From Deltaproteobacteria bacterium UBA4427 (GTDB taxonomy: Bacteria; Myxococcota_A; UBA9160; UBA4427), in the NCBI GenBank assembly GCA_002390675.1, contig DGPZ01000173.1:4588-17268 (forward strand): a DNA stretch of 12,681 nt. The letters run 5' to 3'. Shown here piece after piece: positions 7,585 to 12,681 of the stretch (position 1 is the first letter of the stretch; each line of letters opens with the position of its first letter). The notes under the pieces are model-generated. The model was not told the origin of the DNA, ran no database searches, and saw only the letters and a program-made list of their open reading frames with translations. Both the position numbers and the translations under genes were made by a program.

Positions 7585-8037
7585 TCAGGCCGCCTGCGCC
7601 TTCTCGAGGGTGCGCAGCTTCTTGTTGAGCTGAGCAATCTTCTTTTCGAGCTTCTTGACCTCGTCGATCCGGGCAAGCTTGAGGCCCGAGTAAACGCGAT
7701 CAACTCCAGCGTCGATGTTCTTCTCGACGTTCTTTTCGAACTCACTGCGGAACTCTTCGGCGCGCTTGATGGCGGGAACCTTGCGGAGTTCTTTCTGGGC
7801 CTGCTTCACGTTCTTCTCAATGCGCTTGCGGCTTTCCTTGCGGAACTTCTCGCCGCGATTCTGGAGCTCATCGGCGCGGGACTGGAGTTCGTCGGTCAGC
7901 TTCTCGAATTCGCTGTTGATGCGCTCGATGCCTTCTGTCGCCCATTCCGGGGCGATGTCTTCCCAGTTGAACTCGATCGACGTGTTGCGAGCCTGAGCCT
8001 TCTTCTTGGTGGTCTTGTCCGTATTCTTCGCTGCCAT
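7585..8037 (-). CDS. Small basic coiled-coil protein, phasin-like (putative PHA granule-associated)
   Basis: The 150-residue protein is rich in Lys, Glu, Arg and Gln. Residues 1-18 are basic and probably disordered. Residues 35-110 are one long charged amphipathic helix. Residues 113-147 (RVYSGLKLARIDEVKKLEKK and on) resemble the phasin C-terminal segment, in which a short linker leads into EV..L.kki..L.kkl heptads that drive oligomerisation. Phasins coat polyhydroxyalkanoate granules, but no PHA synthase lies in the window, so that role is an inference from sequence pattern. There is no signal peptide or membrane segment. GGAGG (complement of 8046-8050) stands 8 bases before the ATG. A good promoter lies about 130 bases upstream and the transcript should end at the terminator near 7340. 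Another structural coiled-coil protein is the main alternative. Confidence 0.65.
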   Translation of the reverse strand: MAAKNTDKTTKKKAQARNTSIEFNWEDIAPEWATEGIERINSEFEKLTDELQSRADELQNRGEKFRKESRKRIEKNVKQAQKELRKVPAIKRAEEFRSEFEKNVEKNIDAGVDRVYSGLKLARIDEVKKLEKKIAQLNKKLRTLEKAQAA

Positions 8038-8108
8038 GATTTTGGCCTCCGTCCTGCGCGCCGGCCGATTGATCGGCTCTGGGCGGCAATTCGATATAAT
8101 TCGTGTCT

Positions 8109-8126
8109 GCCCGCTCCGTGGCGGGC
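8109..8126 (-). other. Hairpin in the leader of the phasin-like gene
   Basis: GCCCGC (8109-8114) and GCGGGC (8121-8126) form a 6-pair GC stem with a 6-base loop inside the predicted 5' leader. There is no T-tract. An AT-rich patch with TATAAT on the plus strand (8095-8100) lies between it and the ribosome-binding site. Confidence 0.35.
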
Positions 8127-8140
8127 TTCGCAGAGGTCCT

Positions 8141-8190
8141 GACGCGATGCGTCGGTCTATGCGACGAGCGAATCTTAGACACGATGCGTC
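8141..8190. repeat. Two near-identical 13-mers around the phasin-like promoter (operator candidates)
   Basis: GACGCGATGCGTC at 8141-8153 and GACACGATGCGTC at 8178-8190 match at 12 of 13 positions and start 37 bases apart. The first is itself an inverted repeat, GACGC-GAT-GCGTC. The second fills most of the promoter spacer; the first lies just past the expected transcription start. A third GCGTC overlaps the -35 region at 8194-8198. This layout suits a repressor that binds two sites. Confidence 0.5.
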
Positions 8191-8200
8191 ATTGCGTCAA
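8172..8200 (-). promoter_or_regulatory. Sigma70-type promoter for the phasin-like gene
   Basis: On the minus strand TTGACG (complement of 8195-8200, 5 of 6) is followed after exactly 17 bases by TAAGAT (complement of 8172-8177, 4 of 6). Transcription would begin near 8165 and leave a leader of about 128 bases. It lies between fabH and the phasin-like gene, so the latter need not depend on the hflX-fabH transcript. Confidence 0.6.
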
Positions 8201-8350
8201 TACGCGAGGCGAATAATAGATAAAAGTGAACAAAAGCAACATCTTAAAGGCATGCTGCGAAGCGGCATTGCTGCACTTGATGCGGCCGGTGCACTGCCTC
8301 GTTACGATAATGCAGTGCGGCTTTCGGGGAACTGGAGTGCGGCCTGCGAC

Positions 8351-8372
8351 TTAGGCGGTTCAAGCCGCCTGA
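8351..8372 (-). other. Hairpin after fabH
   Basis: AGGCGG (8353-8358) pairs with CCGCCT (8365-8370) around a 6-base loop, extended by one wobble and one A-T pair. It sits about 45 bases past the fabH stop codon. It lacks a T-tract, so it may protect the 3' end or be chance rather than terminate. The rest of the 379-base gap 8038-8416 holds the promoter, 13-mers and leader hairpin listed separately, and no gene. Confidence 0.35.
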
Positions 8373-8416
8373 AGGCTGGCTTGGGTGCTGCGACTTTGAG
8401 ACGGCGACCGGCCGCC

Positions 8417-9427
8417 TCAGCCCCAGCGGATGACCGCGGATCCCCAGGTGAAGCCGGAGCCGAAGGCGGTCAGAGAGACCACCTGTCCTGGAGAGAGGCT
8501 TCCGTCCCGCGAAGATTCCGCAAGGAGGATGGGAAGCGCCGCCGCGGAGCAATTGCCGAGGCGCTGGATGTTGTTCCGGATCTTGTCGCCGGGGATCTCG
8601 AGTTTTTGCGCCACGAATTCGTTGATTCGCAAATTTGCTTGATGGAAGAGAAATAGATCGACGTCTTCCATTTTTACGCTCGCGGAATTCAGGGTCTCGA
8701 GTAGGACTTCCGGCATACGAGTGACGGCATGCTTGAAGACGAAGCGACCATCCATGACGGGGTAGTGGAGTCCCGCCTCCATCATGGCTTGGTCGAGCCG
8801 TGGCGAATGCGCGGAGCCTGGCGCCTCGGTCCAGAGTCGCTTGGCGTGCTTGCCTTCGGCGTGAATGCGAACAGAGAGCAGACCGGGGGCGGCGCCTCCC
8901 GCGGCTTCGGTTGCTTCTAGAATAACGGCGCCAGATCCGTCACCGAAAATGACGGTCACGTCGCGACCCGAAGTGCTGACGTCGAGGCCGGTCGAGTGGA
9001 CTTCTGCGCCGACCACGAGCACGCGGTCATATGTCTCCGCAACGATCAGCGCATCCGCCATTTGGAGCGCGTAGAGAAAGCCGCTGCACTGAGCGCGGAG
9101 GTCGATGCACGGGATGTCGCCGGCATCGATTGCTTCGTGCAGGAAGAAAGCCGTACCGGGAAAATCGGCTTCGCCGGAGAGCGTTGCGAGCAGGATGCAG
9201 TCGATGTCAGAGACGTCGAGGTCCGCTTGTTCGAGGGCGCCGAGGGTGGCGTCCCGCGCGAGGGTCGACGGCTTTTGGGTGTCATCGACCCATCGTCGCT
9301 CCAGGATCCCTGTACGTTGTTCGATCCATTCTTCCGTGGTGTCCATCCACTGCGTCATGTCCGCATTGGTGACTACACGGTTTCCCACACTCATTCCGGT
9401 TCCAGCGATACGGGCGCGTCGCGGCAT
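8417..9427 (-). CDS. fabH: 3-oxoacyl-[ACP] synthase III (KAS III, FabH family)
   Basis: FabH condenses an acyl-CoA with malonyl-ACP to start fatty acid synthesis in the cytoplasm. The 336-residue protein has the full Cys-His-Asn triad: Cys 114 in QCSGF, His 262 in FHQANLRI and Asn 292 in GNCSAA. The CoA-site block EEWIEQRTGI (32-41) and the terminal FGSGFTWGSAVIRW are also typical. The chain after Asp 109 reads LRAQCSGF rather than the SAACAGF of enteric FabH, so a paralogue with different acyl preference is possible. The ATG at 9427 is preceded by AAGGAG (complement of 9435-9440) at normal spacing. It lies 16 bases after the hflX stop on the same strand, so the two are probably cotranscribed. 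No fabD, fabG, acpP or plsX accompanies it, unlike the common fab cluster. Confidence 0.92.
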   Translation of the reverse strand: MPRRARIAGTGMSVGNRVVTNADMTQWMDTTEEWIEQRTGILERRWVDDTQKPSTLARDATLGALEQADLDVSDIDCILLATLSGEADFPGTAFFLHEAIDAGDIPCIDLRAQCSGFLYALQMADALIVAETYDRVLVVGAEVHSTGLDVSTSGRDVTVIFGDGSGAVILEATEAAGGAAPGLLSVRIHAEGKHAKRLWTEAPGSAHSPRLDQAMMEAGLHYPVMDGRFVFKHAVTRMPEVLLETLNSASVKMEDVDLFLFHQANLRINEFVAQKLEIPGDKIRNNIQRLGNCSAAALPILLAESSRDGSLSPGQVVSLTAFGSGFTWGSAVIRWG

Positions 9428-9443
9428 GGAGGCTCTCCTTTAC

Positions 9444-11126
9444 CTAATTGCCTGAGGCAGCGAGGTCGGCGAATCGTTCTTCTTCTCCGGGGCGCAGATC
9501 GTCGTCGTCCCAGAGAATTTCTTCGGCTTCGGTCAATAGCTCGCGGAGCCCTTCGCCCTTGAGGGCTGAGACCGGGATCGCGTCGTAACGTTTCGCAATC
9601 GCGAGGGCCTCTTCGGGCGGCAATCGGTCGATCTGGTTAAACACGAGCAGCTCGGGCTTCTCGTTGATCCCCAGCTCACCTAATACATCCCGCACTGCGC
9701 GAATGCGACGGTCGATATCCGGACTCGCTGCGTCTACGACGTGGAGCAGGAGGCTTGCATCCCGCAATTCCTCAAGCGTTGCATGAAACGCCGCTGTGAG
9801 ATCTTGTGGGAGATCGCGAATGAAGCCGACAGTATCGGTGATGATGACTTCGCGTTCGCGGGGAAAACGGAGTCGCCTCGAAACCGGGTCAAGCGTCGCG
9901 AACATCTTGTCTTCTATGTGCACATCGCTCTGGGTAAGACTTTTGAGAAGCGTGCTCTTGCCCGCATTCGTGTATCCCACGATCGAGAGCACGGGTACGC
10001 CACGCCGATCGCGCTTGCGCCTTCGGCCTGCGCGTTGCTTAGTTAGGCGCTTGGCTTCGCGCTCGAGACGCGTGATGCGGTCGCGGACGCGGCGTCGGTC
10101 GCTTTCAAGCTTCGTCTCACCGGGGCCACGGCCCCCGATTCCGCCAGCGAGTCGTGAGAGGGAAAGGTCGTCACGCTGTGCGAGGCGAGGCATGCGGTAG
10201 CGAAGCTGCGCGAGTTCAACCTGCAGCTTGCCGTCTCCGGTTGTCGCGCGTTGGGCGAAAATGTCGAGGATCAGCTGGGTGCGGTCGATGACGCGCAGTT
10301 CCATCCGCTCGGAAAGGTTGCGCGCTTGCCCGGGAGTCATGTCTTGATCGAAGATCACGAGATCGATGTCGCTCTGGAAGCATCGGATCACGAGGTCCGA
10401 CAATTTGCCTGCACCGATCACGGTTCGCGGATCGACCTTTGGACGCGACTGGGTCACGACGTCAACGACTTGGACTCCTGCGGCCCGCGCGAGCTCCCGA
10501 AGCTCGTCGATATGCATTTCGAGGGTTTCGCGGTCGCGGCCGGCGGTGACCGAAACGAGGATGGCTCGCTCGCCAGCGTCGGTGTCTTGGGTGGCGGTGG
10601 CGCGATTGAGTTCGGTCTCGAGATCTTTGACCCAGACGCTGAAGTCGAAATCGTAGTCGGCTGGGTGGATCGGCTTGAGCTTCTCGACGGATTTGCCGTC
10701 TTCGTTCGCCGGCGCGAGAGAAGCGGCGTGGGCGAGGCCCGGGAGCCCATCCTCGCGTACGGCGATCGAAACGACGGCGTCTAGGCGTAGTATTGCGAGG
10801 TCAGTCTCGTCATCCCTGCTCAGTCCTTCGTTCGCGAGATGGGTATGAATCAGGCGCAGGCCGCGGAGCCGACCACGACCGGCACGCAGACGACCCCAGT
10901 CGGGTAGTTCGGTGCCAGAGCCGGTGCCGATCATGACGTGCTGCACTGCGCCGCTACGGTCGAGCAGAACGCCTACCTGCCGTCGGACGTCGTTCGAGAG
11001 CTCGGTCAGCTCTCGAGCCAGCTCATTCGTGACGATTCGATCATCAGAGATCCGGCGCTTGCCGAGACGTTCAAGCGCTTTGACCTGACTGGCCTTGAGT
11101 CCAGTGGTGTTTCCGTAGACCTGGAT
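9444..11126 (-). CDS. hflX: Ribosome-associated GTPase HflX, with a probable AUC start codon
   Basis: HflX splits and recycles stalled or heat-damaged 70S ribosomes using GTP. Read from 11126 the protein has 560 residues. The N-terminal segment IQVYGNTTGLKASQVKALER, through ELARELTELS to QVGVLLDRSG, is the conserved start of long-form HflX, and it continues in frame into the rest. The glycine-rich GGIGGRGPGETKLE lies at 328-341, G1 GYTNAGKST at 384-392, DTVG at 431-434, G4 NQID (Gln for the usual Lys) at 497-500 and SALKGEG at 520-526. The first conventional start in frame is the GTG at 10946, which would delete 60 conserved residues. An in-frame TGA at 11142-11144 bounds the frame. Between them no ATG, GTG or TTG occurs, but AGGAG is followed after 6 bases by ATC. 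It heads the hflX-fabH unit. Confidence 0.93.
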   Translation of the reverse strand: MQVYGNTTGLKASQVKALERLGKRRISDDRIVTNELARELTELSNDVRRQVGVLLDRSGAVQHVMIGTGSGTELPDWGRLRAGRGRLRGLRLIHTHLANEGLSRDDETDLAILRLDAVVSIAVREDGLPGLAHAASLAPANEDGKSVEKLKPIHPADYDFDFSVWVKDLETELNRATATQDTDAGERAILVSVTAGRDRETLEMHIDELRELARAAGVQVVDVVTQSRPKVDPRTVIGAGKLSDLVIRCFQSDIDLVIFDQDMTPGQARNLSERMELRVIDRTQLILDIFAQRATTGDGKLQVELAQLRYRMPRLAQRDDLSLSRLAGGIGGRGPGETKLESDRRRVRDRITRLEREAKRLTKQRAGRRRKRDRRGVPVLSIVGYTNAGKSTLLKSLTQSDVHIEDKMFATLDPVSRRLRFPREREVIITDTVGFIRDLPQDLTAAFHATLEELRDASLLLHVVDAASPDIDRRIRAVRDVLGELGINEKPELLVFNQIDRLPPEEALAIAKRYDAIPVSALKGEGLRELLTEAEEILWDDDDLRPGEEERFADLAASGN

Positions 11127-11137
11127 GGGGTGCTCCT
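11124..11137 (-). promoter_or_regulatory. Ribosome-binding site and ATC initiation codon of hflX
   Basis: On the minus strand AGGAG (complement of 11133-11137), a 6-base spacer CACCCC and ATC (complement of 11124-11126) lie directly where family HflX proteins begin. The upstream in-frame stop at 11142-11144 leaves only six codons between, none a usual start. This spacing decides the start in favour of ATC. Confidence 0.7.
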
Positions 11138-11415
11138 GCGGTCAATCGCGAAATAGCGGCCAGGGGGGCGCGGCGGATGACACCCGTCGGAGGGTAGGGG
11201 AGCGCTTGGGGATGGGACAGAGCGAGGCTTGAATCCGTGCGCTCCGGGCGGAAAGTGCTTCTGGTCCCCGAAGGAATTCGATGAATTGTGTCAGTGCGGT
11301 TCCAGGCGTGGGGACTCTGCTCCGGGCCGGCGGCGATGTTTAGCCATACCCTTGGCCGTCCGCGTGCACGCTGCCTGCGCAAGATTCTCGGATGCATCGT
11401 TCGGTGAATGCGAGG

Positions 11416-11444
11416 TTGAGATGAGGGTCCATTCGGCCGATAAC
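11416..11444 (+). promoter_or_regulatory. Candidate sigma70-type promoter for glmU
   Basis: TTGAGA (11416-11421, 5 of 6 to the -35) is followed after 17 bases by GATAAC (11439-11444, 4 of 6 to the -10). Transcription would begin near 11451 and leave a leader of about 86 bases before the TTG start. Confidence 0.5.
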
Positions 11445-11445
11445 C

Positions 11446-11475
11446 AAAAAAAGTCGCGTCCTCAGGGGCAGCGAC
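11446..11475 (-). other. Hairpin with 7-base A/T tract in the glmU leader (minus-strand terminator-like)
   Basis: GTCGC (11453-11457) and GCGAC (11471-11475) can pair around a 13-base loop in which CC and GG could pair further. On the minus strand the hairpin is followed at once by seven T's (complement of 11446-11452), the order expected of an intrinsic terminator for leftward transcripts. On the plus strand it would be a leader hairpin at the 5' end of the glmU mRNA. The short stem keeps confidence low. Confidence 0.3.
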
Positions 11476-11479
11476 GGGT

Positions 11480-11491
11480 ACTCACGTGAGT
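11480..11491. repeat. Perfect 12-base palindrome upstream of glmU
   Basis: ACTCACGTGAGT is fully self-complementary. It lies about 45 bases before the glmU start and downstream of the predicted promoter, a position where a bound protein could block transcription. As RNA it could form only a tight hairpin. Confidence 0.4.
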
Positions 11492-11523
11492 GCGCGGAGT
11501 GGTTGCTGCGTTCCGGAGTGCTT

Positions 11524-11539
11524 AAGGAGCATAGAGTTG
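11524..11539 (+). promoter_or_regulatory. Ribosome-binding site and TTG start of glmU
   Basis: AAGGAG (11524-11529) stands 7 bases before TTG (11537-11539). The TTG begins exactly where GlmU proteins begin, four residues before the SVIVLAAGQGTRMKS block. The next ATG in frame (11585) lies inside that nucleotide-binding motif and cannot be the start. Confidence 0.85.
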
Positions 11540-12681
11540 AGCGAGACGTCGGTCATCGTCCTGGCTGCGGGCCAGGGGACACGAATGAAGTCGCGAAGAG
11601 CGAAGGTGCTGCACGAATTGTGCGGTGTTCCGATGCTCGGCCATGTCATCCGGAGCGCCAAGCGGTTGTCGCCCGCGCGGCTCTTGGTTGTTGTCGGACG
11701 CGACGCCGAAGAAGTTGAAGAGCGCTTTGCGGGTGAGGCTGAATTCGTTCTGCAATCGGAGCAGAAGGGGACTGGACACGCTGTCCTGGTTGCGCAGCCG
11801 GCATTAGGCGATGTCGAGGGCGATGTGCTCGTGCTCTACGGAGATACGCCTTTGCTTTCTCCCGAGACCCTCGAGCAGATGAGCAAAGCGAAGCAGGAGC
11901 GAGGGGCCGATCTCGCCGTACTTACTGCGCGCGCCAAGAATATTCCCGGCCGCGTCGCTCGCGACGAGAATGGCCGAGTGTCTCGGATCATCGAAGCACA
12001 GGATGCGACTCCGGAAGAACTCCAACTAGAAGAGCGCAACACCGGCGTCTACCTGTTTAGCGCCGATCTGCTTCGCGACGGACTCGCGTCCCTCACGCCG
12101 GATAATGCTCAGGGTGAACTCTATATCACCGACATCGTAGGCTACGCCGTCGAGCGCGGACTGCGGGTCGAAGCGGTTGAAATCGATGATCCCGACGAAT
12201 GCATGGGGATCAATACGCGCATCGAGCTTGCGGACGCGACTGGCTATTTGCGGCGCCGCATCGCGCGGGATCATATGGCCGCAGGCGTTACGTTCATCGA
12301 CCCATCGAGTGTCTATATCGACGCGGACGTCGAGATCGGCCGCGATTGTATCATCGAGCCTGGCGTGGTGATCACCGGAAAGTCGACGTTAGGCGAGGGC
12401 GTGCACGTCAAGTCTGGATGCGTGATCGAAGACAGCTATCTCGATAGCGACGTCATCATCGGCCCTTCGGCTCATCTGCGACCGGGTAGCCGCCTTGGTG
12501 CCGGCGTGAAAATCGGGAACTACGTCGAGATCAAAAACTCGACGCTCGGCGCGGGCGCGAAAGCGGCTCATCTCGGATATATCGGCGATGCCGACGTTGG
12601 TGCTGGTGTGAACTTCAGCTGTGGTGCGATCGTGGTGAACTACGATGGTTACAAGAAGACCCGCAGTACGATCGGAGAAGG
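11537..12681 (+). CDS. glmU: Bifunctional UDP-GlcNAc pyrophosphorylase / glucosamine-1-phosphate acetyltransferase, 3' end cut by the window
   Basis: GlmU acetylates glucosamine-1-phosphate and then couples GlcNAc-1-phosphate to UTP, giving UDP-GlcNAc for peptidoglycan and LPS. 381 residues are visible of about 450-460. The uridyltransferase domain (1 to about 228) shows LAAGQGTRMKS (9-19), EQKGTGHAV (75-83), the metal-site GDTPL (102-106), EAQDA (153-157), NTG (169-171) and Asn 226. Family members usually have Lys at the position of Gln 156. From about 250 on are left-handed beta-helix hexapeptides with LRPG (314-317), KIGNYVEIKNS, the catalytic His 345 in KAAHLGYIGDA, and NYDG (368-371). 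The last part of the acetyl-CoA site lies beyond the edge. The start is TTG with a strong Shine-Dalgarno. It is divergent from hflX. Confidence 0.96.
   Translation, partial: MSETSVIVLAAGQGTRMKSRRAKVLHELCGVPMLGHVIRSAKRLSPARLLVVVGRDAEEVEERFAGEAEFVLQSEQKGTGHAVLVAQPALGDVEGDVLVLYGDTPLLSPETLEQMSKAKQERGADLAVLTARAKNIPGRVARDENGRVSRIIEAQDATPEELQLEERNTGVYLFSADLLRDGLASLTPDNAQGELYITDIVGYAVERGLRVEAVEIDDPDECMGINTRIELADATGYLRRRIARDHMAAGVTFIDPSSVYIDADVEIGRDCIIEPGVVITGKSTLGEGVHVKSGCVIEDSYLDSDVIIGPSAHLRPGSRLGAGVKIGNYVEIKNSTLGAGAKAAHLGYIGDADVGAGVNFSCGAIVVNYDGYKKTRSTIGE

Larger units (their letters stand above)
11127..11536. other. hflX/glmU divergent intergenic region
   Basis: This is 410 bases with no gene I can support. 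Open frames across it have no family resemblance and use no good ribosome-binding site. The right-hand third holds a promoter candidate, a hairpin beside an A-tract, a 12-base palindrome and the glmU ribosome-binding site, each listed separately. In the left part (about 11145-11410) I see nothing recognisable, and no convincing promoter for hflX. Confidence 0.6.

Noticed and set aside
8069..8100. A plus-strand TTGATC and TATAAT pair in the phasin-like leader.
   Set aside because: The 20-base spacer is too long and no plus-strand gene follows.
8006..8656. A 216-codon plus-strand frame across the gap between the phasin-like gene and fabH.
   Set aside because: It overlaps the start of one gene and the end of fabH in antisense, is low-complexity Arg/Ala-rich, and has no supporting ribosome-binding site.
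8996..9562. A 188-codon open frame antisense to fabH and the hflX end.
   Set aside because: It is a high-GC shadow frame opposite two well-supported genes, with no recognisable family sequence.
11071..11397. A 108-codon minus-strand frame overlapping the hflX start.
   Set aside because: It conflicts with the conserved HflX N-terminus in another frame and shows no protein-like features.
11421..11489. A 22-codon frame (MRVHSADNQKK…) upstream of glmU preceded by GAGG, a possible leader peptide.
   Set aside because: Its start codon overlaps the predicted -35 box, so it would lie outside the glmU transcript, and its sequence shows no regulatory codon pattern.
1292..12394. GTTAGGC / GCCTAAC heptamers at about 1292, 5194, 7332, 10039 and 12388, which resemble integron attC core sites.
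   Set aside because: No pair has the partner core, internal L boxes or spacing of an attC, three are not flanked by any foldable element, two lie inside hflX and glmU, and there is no integrase. The excess over chance is modest.

Overview
The window (12,681 bases, moderately high GC) reads as an ordinary, densely packed chromosomal segment of a Gram-negative bacterium. The evidence for this is a Sec signal peptide on a periplasmic phosphate-binding protein, peptidoglycan and amino-sugar genes (murQ, glmU), and clear Shine-Dalgarno sites on several genes. The gene set (MutS2 with a Smr domain, long-form HflX, a PPO-like flavoprotein, a phasin-like protein) would suit a Myxococcota or other 'deltaproteobacterial' lineage, but that placement is an inference with low confidence. 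I see no transposase, integrase, tRNA, rRNA or CRISPR array, and no sign of horizontal transfer.

Layout. 1-1254 (+): 3' part of a protoporphyrinogen-oxidase-like FAD protein, cut by the left edge. 1340-4212 (-): a two-gene unit, mutS2 followed after 5 bases by a small three-helix membrane protein. 4317-5168 (+): murQ, divergent from mutS2. 5208-5888 (-): phoU, convergent with murQ. 5889-6231: a phoU/pstS divergent control region with a good Pho-box candidate pointing at pstS. 6232-7272 (+): pstS. 7340-7376: a strong bidirectional terminator. 7585-8037 (-): a phasin-like coiled-coil protein, preceded by a good sigma70-type promoter with two near-identical 13-mers. 8417-11126 (-): hflX followed by fabH, 16 bases apart. 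11537 to the right edge (+): glmU with a TTG start, cut by the right edge.

How the genes fit together. phoU and pstS belong to phosphate sensing and uptake, but pstC, pstA and pstB are not beside them. The phasin-like gene suggests polyhydroxyalkanoate storage. murQ (muropeptide recycling) and glmU (UDP-GlcNAc synthesis) both serve amino-sugar metabolism without being linked in an operon. mutS2 and hflX are stress and ribosome-rescue functions in their families.

The most solid unusual observation is that the conserved N-terminus of HflX continues 60 codons upstream of the first conventional start (GTG). There it meets a well-spaced AGGAG followed by ATC, which implies a rare AUC initiation codon that standard gene callers would miss. 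The next best are the paired 13-mers at the phasin-like promoter and the Pho box at an orphan pstS. I found no convincing evidence of a wholly new multi-gene system here.
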